Below, piece by piece: positions 54,578 to 62,984 of a DNA stretch of 64,000 nucleotides. The stretch spans positions 1 through 64,000 of the forward strand of contig JARYLO010000001.1 of assembly GCA_029907605.1 (NCBI GenBank), given 5' to 3'. Source of the stretch: Sedimentisphaerales bacterium (GTDB lineage: Bacteria; Planctomycetota; Phycisphaerae; Sedimentisphaerales; Anaerobacaceae). A program made the position numbers and the translations under genes. Each line of letters begins with the position of its first letter. Position 1 is the first letter of the stretch. Under the pieces are notes generated by a model. It saw only the letters and a program-made list of their open reading frames with translations, searched no databases and was not told the origin of the DNA.

Positions 54578-55672
54578 ATGCCGCAGACCATCGCGTATGT
54601 AGGCCTGGGAAGCAACCAGGGGGACAGGCATCAGGCCATCCGGGATGCGGTAGAGGCCATCAACTGCCTTGATGGTACCAAGGTCATGGCGGTAAGTACC
54701 ATCATCCAGACAAGGCCGCTTCATCCTGCCGGTGGGGGCCCTTATCTAAATGCAGTGGTAAGGATACAGACAGGACTTGCACCTGATCGACTACTTGAAG
54801 GACTTATGCAGATAGAGGGCCGTCTAGGAAGGATCAGAAAGGACAGGTGGGGGCCGCGCCCCATCGACCTGGATCTACTGCTCTTTGGCGACCAGGTGAT
54901 AGAATCAGAGACCCTGCGTGTGCCACACCCACAGATGCACCTGAGGTCGTTTGTGTTACAGGGGTTGGTAGAGCTAGAGCCAGGGCTTGTGCATCCAGTA
55001 TTGGGTCGGACGGTAAGGGTCTTGGCAGAGAGACTGAATGGCAAGGATTACTTTGTAGATCCACAAGCGCCTAAATTAATATGTATGGCCGGTCTGATAG
55101 GCGCAGGCAAGACATCCTTGGCACGAAGGCTTGCCGACCTATTGGGTGGCACCTTGTTGCTTGAGCCGTATGACACCAATCCCTTCCTTCCACAGGTCTA
55201 TGCTGGTAGACATGAGTTTGCATTGTACTGCCAGTTGTATTTCCTGATACACAGGATAGAGCAATTGGCCAGGGACAAGCTGGCTTCAAGGCAGGTGCAT
55301 GTTGCTGATTATGTATTTGATCAGGAGCTGGTCTATGCGAGGACCCTTCTGGATAGGGATCAGCTTGGCCTCTATCAGCCGATCTATGAGGCCGCTAGCA
55401 ACATGCCTTCAAGGCCCTTACTTGTGATCTGGTTGCAGGCCTCTGTTGCAACGTGCCTGGACCGGATCGATAAGAGGGGCAGGCTTTATGAGAGGGCGTT
55501 AGATGCTGGCCTGTTGAGATCACTTTCTGATGCCTATGAGTGGCTTTTCTCCAATTGGGATGTGTGCCCGGTGATCAGGATAGATACCGAACAATTCGAT
55601 GTCTGTAAGGATAGAGATGTTATGGCCCTGGCCAAGGAGGTGGATTGGTATATAAGGCCTCCTGGCTGGTAA
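54578..55672 (+). CDS. HPPK (FolK) fused to deoxynucleoside kinase
   Basis: 364 residues. Residues 1-160 are a full FolK: VGLGSNQGDRHQAIRDAVEA, WGPRPIDLDLLLFG (metal-binding Asp pair) and VPHPQMHLRSFVLQG. Residues 168-364 are a deoxyribonucleoside kinase: P-loop GLIGAGKTS (K178), LLEPYDTNPFLPQVY, VHVADYVFDQELVYA, and the lid LDRIDKRGRLYE. So a folate step and nucleoside salvage share one chain. This is the second FolK domain in the window, after the FolB-FolK fusion at 1642-2520; both keep their catalytic residues. The C-terminal kinase probably phosphorylates deoxyadenosine, deoxyguanosine or pyrimidines; specificity unknown. Confidence 0.9.
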   Translation: MPQTIAYVGLGSNQGDRHQAIRDAVEAINCLDGTKVMAVSTIIQTRPLHPAGGGPYLNAVVRIQTGLAPDRLLEGLMQIEGRLGRIRKDRWGPRPIDLDLLLFGDQVIESETLRVPHPQMHLRSFVLQGLVELEPGLVHPVLGRTVRVLAERLNGKDYFVDPQAPKLICMAGLIGAGKTSLARRLADLLGGTLLLEPYDTNPFLPQVYAGRHEFALYCQLYFLIHRIEQLARDKLASRQVHVADYVFDQELVYARTLLDRDQLGLYQPIYEAASNMPSRPLLVIWLQASVATCLDRIDKRGRLYERALDAGLLRSLSDAYEWLFSNWDVCPVIRIDTEQFDVCKDRDVMALAKEVDWYIRPPGW

Positions 55673-55682
55673 GGAGTCAGAT

Positions 55683-56534
55683 ATGGACGTTGCTCAAACG
55701 ATTGCGCAGGTAAGGGGTGCGGTTGCTGTGGCCCGTAAGAAGGGCTCGGTGATAGGTCTGGTCCCTACGATGGGGGCGTTGCACCAGGGCCATGTGTCGC
55801 TCATCAAGGCTGCCAGGGCAGATTGCGGATATGTTGTTGTCAGTATCTTCGTCAATCCCACCCAGTTCGGGCCTGGGGAGGACTTTGATAGGTATCCAAG
55901 GCCCATAGATCAGGACCTAGAGGTCTGTAGGCATGAGGGGGTTGACCTGGTCTTTGCGCCTACGATAGAGGAGATGTATGGTGAAGGCACGCTTACCTGG
56001 GTGCAGGTTGATAGGCTTACCGATACCCTCTGCGGTAGGTTTAGGCCAGGGCATTTTCGCGGTGTCACGACCGTCTGTACGAAGCTATTCAATATAGTCC
56101 AGCCAGATAGGGCATATTTTGGCCAGAAGGATGCACAACAGGCGGTGGTGATCCAGAGGATGGTCGCTGATCTGAATATGCCGCTAGAGATCGTGGTCTG
56201 TCCGACCATCAGGGAGCCTGATGGCCTTGCTGCAAGTAGCAGGAATCAATACCTGACATCTGATCAGCGAAGCCAAGCGCCGATCCTGTACAAGGCCCTA
56301 AGGCGAGGCCAGGAGGTGATCGAGGCAGGTCTGCGTGATCCAGCGAAGGTGGTCCAGCAGATCAGGCATGTCCTGGATCAGGCACCAGATATACGCGTCC
56401 AGTATATCTCGATCGTGGACCCACAGACGCTAGAACCTGTCGATCGTATTGTAGGCAAGGTCTTGATAGCTGCAGCGGTCTACCTGGGCCAGACCAGATT
56501 GATAGACAACATCCTCCTGGACTTGGATCGGTAA
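55683..56534 (+). CDS. panC: Pantothenate synthetase
   Basis: 283 residues. Joins pantoate and beta-alanine with ATP. Nucleotidyl-transferase motifs: PTMGALHQGHVSLIKAAR (HIGH-like), FVNPTQFGPGEDF, FGQKDAQQAVVIQRMV and the SSRNQYL (KMSKS-equivalent) loop. GGAG ribosome site. Lies 10 bp after folK-dNK and before panD, whose product makes its beta-alanine substrate. Confidence 0.96.
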   Translation: MDVAQTIAQVRGAVAVARKKGSVIGLVPTMGALHQGHVSLIKAARADCGYVVVSIFVNPTQFGPGEDFDRYPRPIDQDLEVCRHEGVDLVFAPTIEEMYGEGTLTWVQVDRLTDTLCGRFRPGHFRGVTTVCTKLFNIVQPDRAYFGQKDAQQAVVIQRMVADLNMPLEIVVCPTIREPDGLAASSRNQYLTSDQRSQAPILYKALRRGQEVIEAGLRDPAKVVQQIRHVLDQAPDIRVQYISIVDPQTLEPVDRIVGKVLIAAAVYLGQTRLIDNILLDLDR

Positions 56535-56560
56535 TCGCGTATAGTTTACGGGGATTTGCA

Positions 56561-56917
56561 ATGCTGATAAAGGTCCTAAAGAGCAAGATCCATAAGGCAA
56601 GGGTTACGGATGCCAGGTTGGAATACCAAGGCAGCATAGCCATAGATCAATCCCTGATGGAGGCATCCGGTATCCTGCCTTATGAGGCGGTATGGGTGGC
56701 TGACCTTAACAATGGCAACAGGATCCAGACCTACGTAGTACCTGCCCCTGGAGGCAGTGGAGAGGTGGTGATATTGGGGCCTGCCGCCAAGCTGATAAAC
56801 AGGTCGGATGTGGTGGTGATCATGGCATTTGCCTATTGTTCGCCACAGGAGGCGGCACAGATAAGGCCGAGGATCGTCTTTGTAGATCAGGCCAATAGGC
56901 CTTTGGATGCCGGCTAG
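56561..56917 (+). CDS. panD: Aspartate 1-decarboxylase proenzyme
   Basis: 118 residues. Self-cleaves between G24 and S25 (EYQGSIAIDQ), leaving a pyruvoyl group on the alpha chain; makes beta-alanine for PanC. K9, a substrate-binding lysine, is in MLIKVLKSKIHKA; NGNRIQTYVV and GAAKLINRSDVVVIM-like blocks follow. Standard length. Confidence 0.95.
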   Translation: MLIKVLKSKIHKARVTDARLEYQGSIAIDQSLMEASGILPYEAVWVADLNNGNRIQTYVVPAPGGSGEVVILGPAAKLINRSDVVVIMAFAYCSPQEAAQIRPRIVFVDQANRPLDAG

Positions 56918-56923
56918 GCCCAG

Positions 56924-57889
56924 ATGCACCCAGAGCTGCTGAGGATACCGCTGGCAGGCGGGCTGAGCATCAAGAGCTATGGGACCTTCATGGTCATAGG
57001 TTTTCTGGCCGCTGTATGGGTCCTGAGGCGGCTTGCAAAGAGGGAGGGGCTAGACCCGAATCTGATCAACAGTGTGGCGCTCTATGCCCTGATCGCAGGG
57101 ATAGCCGGCGCGAGGCTGTTCTATGTGATACATTACTGGCAGGACTTCAGGGACGACTGGCTAGAGGTCTTCAGGATATGGCGTGGAGGGCTGGAGTTCC
57201 TTGGCGGGGTCCTGCTTGCCCTGTTGGTGCTGCTTATCTGCGTCCGCAGGTGGCGACTGCCTGCAGCTAGGCTCCTGGACATCTGTGCAATAGGCCTTAT
57301 GGTGGGGTTGGTTTTTGGCAGGATCGGGTGTTTCCTGAATGGCTGTTGTTTCGGGCGTCCGACAGACCTGCCTTGGGGAGTGAGGTTTCCGTACAACTCA
57401 TTTGCCTACATCAGCCAGATAAACCCCAACCCCAAACGCAATAGGCCTCATCCCCAGCTTGAGCTACCAAGGGACTATCTGGACTACGTGGATCAGGATG
57501 GCAGATGGCACCCAAGACCCCTTGAACAATTGACAAGCCAGCAGCGATACGAGGTAACAGAGGGCCATTACAGATCCCTGCCAGTCCACCCCACACAGAT
57601 ATATGAATCTATCGCCGCCTTTTGCATAGCAGGGCTGCTTTACCTATTCTGGTCGCACGCAAGGTCAGATCAGCAGGGGCGAAGGCTGTACAAGGCAGGG
57701 ATGACCTTTCCCCTTATGTTTTTTTCTTACGGACTAGTACGATTTATGCTGGAGTTCGTGAGGGATGACAACCCTTATGAGTGGGGCAGGTTCACTATAT
57801 CGCAATGGCTCGGCCTAGGCCTGGCAGCGGTAGGCTGTTGCATCTGGGTGATCTCGTATCTTAGTGGCAGGTCAAGATCTGCCCGCTAG
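56924..57889 (+). CDS. lgt: Prolipoprotein diacylglyceryl transferase
   Basis: 321 residues with about seven membrane helices. Transfers diacylglycerol to lipobox cysteines. The signature is GRIGCFLNGCCFGRPT with the key Arg; YVIHYWQDF near 68 holds the essential His. A longer loop (KRNRPHPQLELPRDYLDYVD) precedes the last helices. Needed for the several lipoproteins in this window. Its end overlaps the convergent nnrD gene by 18 bp. Confidence 0.93.
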   Translation: MHPELLRIPLAGGLSIKSYGTFMVIGFLAAVWVLRRLAKREGLDPNLINSVALYALIAGIAGARLFYVIHYWQDFRDDWLEVFRIWRGGLEFLGGVLLALLVLLICVRRWRLPAARLLDICAIGLMVGLVFGRIGCFLNGCCFGRPTDLPWGVRFPYNSFAYISQINPNPKRNRPHPQLELPRDYLDYVDQDGRWHPRPLEQLTSQQRYEVTEGHYRSLPVHPTQIYESIAAFCIAGLLYLFWSHARSDQQGRRLYKAGMTFPLMFFSYGLVRFMLEFVRDDNPYEWGRFTISQWLGLGLAAVGCCIWVISYLSGRSRSAR

Positions 57890-58741
57890 GCTAGCAAAGG
57901 CCTTTGGCAGTGCATCGATCAGGTCTGTTGCGGTAAGGCTCACCTGACCTAGGTGTGCTGCCGCGATATCCCCTGCCAGTCCGTGTAGATAGGTGCCGAG
58001 TATGGCTGCATCTAGATCTGTCAGGCCTTGGCCCATCAATGCAGCTATCACCCCACTGAGTACATCGCCTGCCCCAGCAGTGGCCATGCCAGGGTTGCCG
58101 GTGGTATTGACGTAGAGCCTGGCACCGTCCGTAACGACCGTACCTGCCCCCTTGAGGACCAGCACCACAGGTACCTTCTGTACGAATGCCCTGGCCCATT
58201 CGCACCGATCTGGCTGAGGGGGTTGATCGGTCAAGGTTGCCCACAGCCTCTTCATCTCACCAGGATGCGGCGTCAGGATTGGTACCGAGGCAAGCTGTGC
58301 CTGCCAGCCCTTGAGCCTGACAAGGTTGTTCAGGCCGTCGGCATCTATCAAGAGACGTAGGCCCTTGATCGCAATCAGCCTTGAGGTTATGGCCCTCAGG
58401 TCAGCACTCTGCCCTATCCCAGGCCCAAATACCACTACATCACTGTCTGATACCGCGTCGAGGATGGTATCTATAGCTGCAGCGGCAATCCTGCCCAGAC
58501 TATCCTCAGCAAGGGCGATGGTGGTATAGCACGGATCGATGCTGGCCACGATCGACAATGCGGACCTGGCAGTTGCAATCCGTACCAGGCCAGCCCCTGC
58601 ACGCAATGCAGCCCGACCTGCCAAGGCCGCTGCACCAGTCATCCCCACGCTGCCAGCTATGATCAGGATCCTGCCATAGTTGCCCTTGTGGCTATCAGGT
58701 CTTCTAGGAGGCAGCCGTGGTATCTGGGAGATGATCTCCAT
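57872..58741 (-). CDS. nnrD: ADP/ATP-dependent NAD(P)HX dehydratase
   Basis: 289 residues of the ribokinase-like dehydratase that repairs hydrated NAD(P)H. Motifs: RPDSHKGNYGRILIIAGS, GAGLVRIAT, TPHPGEMKRLW and NPGMATAGAGDVLSG (nucleotide-binding). It lacks the NnrE epimerase domain often fused at the N-terminus. Last gene of the hexuronate operon, 3 bp after uxaC; translation is probably coupled, though the functions differ. Confidence 0.93.
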   Translation of the reverse strand: MEIISQIPRLPPRRPDSHKGNYGRILIIAGSVGMTGAAALAGRAALRAGAGLVRIATARSALSIVASIDPCYTTIALAEDSLGRIAAAAIDTILDAVSDSDVVVFGPGIGQSADLRAITSRLIAIKGLRLLIDADGLNNLVRLKGWQAQLASVPILTPHPGEMKRLWATLTDQPPQPDRCEWARAFVQKVPVVLVLKGAGTVVTDGARLYVNTTGNPGMATAGAGDVLSGVIAALMGQGLTDLDAAILGTYLHGLAGDIAAAHLGQVSLTATDLIDALPKAFASLAGRS

Positions 58742-58744
58742 CAG

Positions 58745-60160
58745 TTATGGGCATTCCATGGGGAAGTAGTTCCTCGCGTTGTTAAAGCAGATATCCTGTA
58801 TCATGCGGCCCAAAAGTTCGTAATCCTGCGGCACCTCGCCGGCTTCTACATAACTACCTATCAGATTGCACAGGATACGTCTGAAGTACTCGTGTCTGGG
58901 ATAGGATAGGAAGCTACGCGAGTCGGTCAGCATGCCGACAAACCTGCTCAGCAGGCCGCACCGAGCCAGGGTCCTGAGGTGTTCGTATATGCCATCCTTC
59001 TGGTCCAGAAACCACCATGCCGCACCCCACTGGATCTTACCAGGGTAAGAACCATCTTGAAAATTACCTATCATGGTGGCCATCACCTCGTTGTCCTTTG
59101 GATTCAGGTTGTATAAGATTGTCTTTGTCAATCTACCTTGGCTGTCCAATCTATCCAGGAATCTGGCAGTACTGCGTGCCAATTCCCAGTCGCCTATGGA
59201 GTCAAAGCCTGAATCTGGGCCCAGTAGCCTGAACATCCGAGTGTTGTTGTTCCTCATTGCTCCAAGGTGGAATTGCTGTACCCACCCTGCCTCTGCGTCC
59301 ATCAACGCCAGTTCATAGAGCATGGCGGACTTGAACTTCACGGCCTGCTGCTGGTCCAGCATCTTTCCCTTGCGGATCTGTACAAATATCCTCTGGATCT
59401 CTGTATCTGTATATGGTTCTGCATAAAGCCATTCTATCCCATGATCGCTCAGCCTGCAGCCATTGTCATGGAAGAACTGGTGTCGTTGCCTAATGGCCTC
59501 GATGTACCGATCAAATGTGGAGATATCTCGGTTGGTTATCTCTCCTAGCCGATCTATGTACTTATTGAGGGCCTGGATGTCCTCGGTTGCCATGGCCCGA
59601 TCTGGCCTCCAGGCAGGATGTACGGCGATCTCGAAACCACTTGCCTTTATGGCTCGGTGGTATTGCAGGTCGTCAAGCGGATCATCAGTGGTACAGACCA
59701 GCCTGACATTCATCTTTCGCAGCAGGCCCCTGACGGAGTACTCGGGCTCGGCTAAAAGCCTGTTGGCCGCTGCATATATCCTGTCAGCGGTCTGCTCGTT
59801 TAGTACCAGGCCATATATGCCAAAATACCGCTTCAACTCCAGGTGTGTCCAATGGTAGAGCGGATTGCCGATGCAATATGGCACTGTCCTTGCCCAAGCC
59901 CTGAACTTCTCCTGGTCGCTTGCGGTGCCAGTGCAATACTGCTCATCTATGCCGTTTGCACGCATGGCCCGCCACTTGTAATGATCGCCTGCCAGCCAGG
60001 CCTCTGTGATGGTCTGAAACCTTGTGTCTTGCGCGATCTGCCTTGCGGGCAGATGGCAGTGGTAGTCGTAGATCGGCATCTGCTCGGCAAAGCGATGGTA
60101 CAAGAGCCTGGCTGGTTCGTTCTCGAGCAGTAAGTCCTCGTCTAAGAAGGCCTTTGCCAT
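58745..60160 (-). CDS. uxaC: Uronate isomerase
   Basis: 471 residues from the ATG at 60160 (MAKAFLDEDLLLENEPARLL); an upstream start at 60220 would overlap gnd. Interconverts D-glucuronate/D-fructuronate and D-galacturonate/D-tagaturonate. YDYHCHLPARQIAQD (metal-binding His pair), RLVCTTDDPLDDL, FHLGAMRNNNTRMF and GMLTDSRSFLSYPRHEYFRR are the classic blocks. Length equals the E. coli enzyme. It lies 11 bp after gnd. Substrates could come from the pectate lyases and the GH79-like enzyme. Confidence 0.95.
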   Translation of the reverse strand: MAKAFLDEDLLLENEPARLLYHRFAEQMPIYDYHCHLPARQIAQDTRFQTITEAWLAGDHYKWRAMRANGIDEQYCTGTASDQEKFRAWARTVPYCIGNPLYHWTHLELKRYFGIYGLVLNEQTADRIYAAANRLLAEPEYSVRGLLRKMNVRLVCTTDDPLDDLQYHRAIKASGFEIAVHPAWRPDRAMATEDIQALNKYIDRLGEITNRDISTFDRYIEAIRQRHQFFHDNGCRLSDHGIEWLYAEPYTDTEIQRIFVQIRKGKMLDQQQAVKFKSAMLYELALMDAEAGWVQQFHLGAMRNNNTRMFRLLGPDSGFDSIGDWELARSTARFLDRLDSQGRLTKTILYNLNPKDNEVMATMIGNFQDGSYPGKIQWGAAWWFLDQKDGIYEHLRTLARCGLLSRFVGMLTDSRSFLSYPRHEYFRRILCNLIGSYVEAGEVPQDYELLGRMIQDICFNNARNYFPMECP

Positions 60161-60171
60161 GCGGTCCTCCA

Positions 60172-61626
60172 CTATACGGTATATGTCCCTGATGCAGTGG
60201 TGCCACCCCTGCCTGTCCAATTGGTGTGGAAGAATTGGCCCCTAGGCCGGTCGACTCGCTCGTACATGTGGGCACCGAAGTAGTCCCGCTGGGCCTGGAG
60301 CAGGTTGGCAGGCAGCCATGCACTGCGATAGGCATCATAGAACGCAAGGGCGGTACTCAATGCAGGTACCGGTATGCCTTTCCTTTGAGCGGTGCTTACC
60401 ACCTTGCGCCAAGACCGGACACACCTGCGGACCGCCTTGTTGAAGAAACTATCCAATAGCAAGCAACTCAGATCTGGTTTGCGGTCGAAGGCCTTCTTTA
60501 TCTGGCCCAGGAATACACTGCGGATGATACAACCACCTCTCCATATCTGTGCGATCCCTCCATAATTGAGATTCCAACCATAATGTTGGGCCGCAGCTCT
60601 CATAAGCATGTAGCCTTGTGTGTAGGAGATGATCTTGGAGGCGTAGAGGGCATTGCGGATATCCTGGATCCATTGCTGCTTATTACCAGGAAACCTTGGA
60701 TCAGGCCTTGGGAAATGCCTTGATGCGTCTACCCTCTGATCCTTCATTGCGGACACACATCTGCTGTAGACCGCCTCTGCTATCAGGGTGATAGGGATGC
60801 CCAGCTCCTGTGAGGATATGACCGTCCACTTGCCTGTCCCTTTCTGACCTGCTGTATCCAGGATCTTGTCTACCAGAGGCTGGCCATCTTCATCCTTTTT
60901 TGCCAGTATGTCGGCGGTGATCTCGATCAGATAGGACTTGAGCTCCCCCTCGTTCCATTCCTTGAAGACCTGGTGCATCTGGTCTGGGGTCATACTGAGG
61001 CCTTCTTTCATTATGTGATAGGCCTCACAGATAAGTTGCATATCTCCATACTCTATGCCATTATGCGTCATCTTGACATAGTGGCCTGCACCACCTTCCC
61101 CTACCCAGTCACAACAGGGCGTGCCATCGTCGAGCTTGGCGGCGATGGCCTGAAAGATCGGCTTGACATGCAGCCATGCAGCAGGGGAGCCGCCTGGCAT
61201 AAGTGAGGGGCCCAGAAGTGCCCCTTCCTCGCCACCAGAGACACCTGTACCGATGTAAAGCTTACCCTTTGACTCTACATATTTGGTCCTGCGGATGGTA
61301 TCCTCAAAGAGTGAGTTGCCCCCATCTATGATGATATCACCATCCTCGAGCACTGGCAGCAATTGCTCGATCAAGTCGTCTACCGGCTGGCCGGCCTTGA
61401 CCATCATCATCACGATCCTGGGCCTCTTCAAGACTGAGGCCAGCTCCTGTATGGAATGGCAACCTATGATCTTCTTGCCCTTGCCCCTGCCATTTATGAA
61501 TTCATCCACCTTCGAGACCGTCCTATTGTAACATGCCACGGTAAAGCCCTTGCCTTCCATGTTGAGGATGAGGTTCTCACCCATCACGGCAAGGCCGATC
61601 AAACCTATATCTGCACTTGCATTCAT
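60172..61626 (-). CDS. gnd: 6-phosphogluconate dehydrogenase, decarboxylating
   Basis: 484 residues, close to the 468-484 of the long-form (dimeric) family. Oxidises 6-phosphogluconate to ribulose 5-phosphate, CO2 and NADPH. IGLAVMGENLILNMEGKGF (NADP fold, with NRT following, favouring NADP), DGGNSLFEDT, GTGVSGGEEGALLGPSLMPGG and KMTHNGIEYGDMQLICE (catalytic Lys/Asn), and FFHTNWTGRGG near the end. It sits between the LarA-like gene and uxaC, unusual company because 6-phosphogluconate is not an intermediate of the standard uronate route. ATG with TTGTCTCC-complement (AGGAGACAA) ribosome site. Confidence 0.95.
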   Translation of the reverse strand: MNASADIGLIGLAVMGENLILNMEGKGFTVACYNRTVSKVDEFINGRGKGKKIIGCHSIQELASVLKRPRIVMMMVKAGQPVDDLIEQLLPVLEDGDIIIDGGNSLFEDTIRRTKYVESKGKLYIGTGVSGGEEGALLGPSLMPGGSPAAWLHVKPIFQAIAAKLDDGTPCCDWVGEGGAGHYVKMTHNGIEYGDMQLICEAYHIMKEGLSMTPDQMHQVFKEWNEGELKSYLIEITADILAKKDEDGQPLVDKILDTAGQKGTGKWTVISSQELGIPITLIAEAVYSRCVSAMKDQRVDASRHFPRPDPRFPGNKQQWIQDIRNALYASKIISYTQGYMLMRAAAQHYGWNLNYGGIAQIWRGGCIIRSVFLGQIKKAFDRKPDLSCLLLDSFFNKAVRRCVRSWRKVVSTAQRKGIPVPALSTALAFYDAYRSAWLPANLLQAQRDYFGAHMYERVDRPRGQFFHTNWTGRGGTTASGTYTV

Positions 61627-61709
61627 CTGTTGTCTCCTTTGAGATTAGAACCTGTTGCTATGCGACTTGAGATCTTATTTTAACCTGTTAATCTTGCAAG
61701 CAAAAACCA

Positions 61710-62981
61710 CTATGCCGAGTTGAAGCGCTGCCTTGTCGCCCATAGGCCCAGACCAGGATTGGAGATAAAGAATACCTCCTGGCCATCGACGTGATTGAAG
61801 CCATCTGTCATTTTTTTGGGGTCGTATCTGGCCAGCATCTTGCCCAGGTCGGCGTAATCGAAACCTACAGACAGGATCTCCTTATCGGTCAGGTAGCCAG
61901 GGCAGTATGTGACCTTGAACCTGCCCTCTGTCGAACCATGGATCAGGTGCGCAGCAGCACTGAGGTTGGCTGCCAGGTCCTCGTTCTTCTTGACCGCCTC
62001 CAAGACATGGTCTGTACCAAGGTATCCATACTTGCGTATCAAGACATCAATGGCCTTATCCTCGCCGAATTGCTTCAGACCTGGCGCCAAGATGATGAGC
62101 TGGCCATCCCGTGCCATGGCCATCCTGGTCCTATAGATGGCCTTGTTACCAAGCCAAGTACTCTTATATTCATGTGGATCGAGGTATACAATGACCTTTT
62201 CTAGGGGCCTATCCAAGAAGGTGATGTTGACCTGTTGAGCAAGTGCGCAGGCCCTATTGAAGCACTCTATGTCATCGCCGACAAAGATCCCTTTGAGGAC
62301 CGGTCCTGTTGCTGTGTTGGCCACCACAGTCAGGATGTATACGATAGGCAGGTCCTTGGCGAAATGGTCGGAGGCATAATTGAGTACCTTCCTAACAGGT
62401 GTATCGGCCCTGCCCATGATCCGTTCCATCCCGTAGACCGCACCCAAGAAGTGGCTCTTGTTGATGCCCTCACTGCCGCCTATCCCCACGAATATATTCT
62501 TGTTGTAGTTGGCCATCCCAGCAACTTCATGAGGTACCACTTGGCCTATGGATAAGACCAGGTCAAAACCTCCCTCCACCAATATGCGGTTTACCTGGGC
62601 GGGCCATGGGTATTCAAGCCTGCCTTCACTGACCTGGCGGATGAAGTCTGAAGGGACCTGCCCCAATGTGACCAGGTCAGACCTCCAGTTATGCCTGCGG
62701 AATAGAGAGACTGGCATCTGCCCAAACATCTGAAGGATCTCCGCCTCTGCCATAGGTTCATGCGTACCGACAGCAGGCAGCACGGCGGCAACCGCCTTGC
62801 CTAGATCCTGCCATGCATATCTGGTGATCAGGCCTGCACGCGAATGGATCCTGGTGATATCAGGTGGGATCAACAAGACCCTTTGTCTTGGACCGAGCCT
62901 CTTCAATGCCTCGATGGTAAAGGCCTCAAGCTGCCTATCGTCAATCTGCCCAGAAGGATTGGCCAATTCGAGATAGATCAC
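61710..62981 (-). CDS. LarA-family nickel-dependent racemase/epimerase homologue
   Basis: 423 residues of the LarA/DUF2088 superfamily. The residues that hold the nickel-pincer cofactor appear to be kept: H74 (GTHEP), H151 (VVPHEVAG), K161 (NYNK) and H177 (NKSHFLG); the last three are each exactly 23 below H174, K184 and H200 of L. plantarum LarA. The loop is NYNK rather than SGGGK, so it is a divergent member. LarA enzymes invert the hydroxyl-bearing C2 of 2-hydroxy acids; D-mannonate and D-gluconate are such a pair. Lies 3 bp after the fructuronate reductase. LarB, LarC and LarE are not in the window. Confidence 0.82.
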   Translation of the reverse strand: MIYLELANPSGQIDDRQLEAFTIEALKRLGPRQRVLLIPPDITRIHSRAGLITRYAWQDLGKAVAAVLPAVGTHEPMAEAEILQMFGQMPVSLFRRHNWRSDLVTLGQVPSDFIRQVSEGRLEYPWPAQVNRILVEGGFDLVLSIGQVVPHEVAGMANYNKNIFVGIGGSEGINKSHFLGAVYGMERIMGRADTPVRKVLNYASDHFAKDLPIVYILTVVANTATGPVLKGIFVGDDIECFNRACALAQQVNITFLDRPLEKVIVYLDPHEYKSTWLGNKAIYRTRMAMARDGQLIILAPGLKQFGEDKAIDVLIRKYGYLGTDHVLEAVKKNEDLAANLSAAAHLIHGSTEGRFKVTYCPGYLTDKEILSVGFDYADLGKMLARYDPKKMTDGFNHVDGQEVFFISNPGLGLWATRQRFNSA

Positions 62982-62984
62982 CTC

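Noticed and set aside
54578-55672. A frameshift joining two separate genes folK and dNK
   Set aside because: The frame is continuous with an uninterrupted linker and both domains are complete, so it is read as a true fusion.
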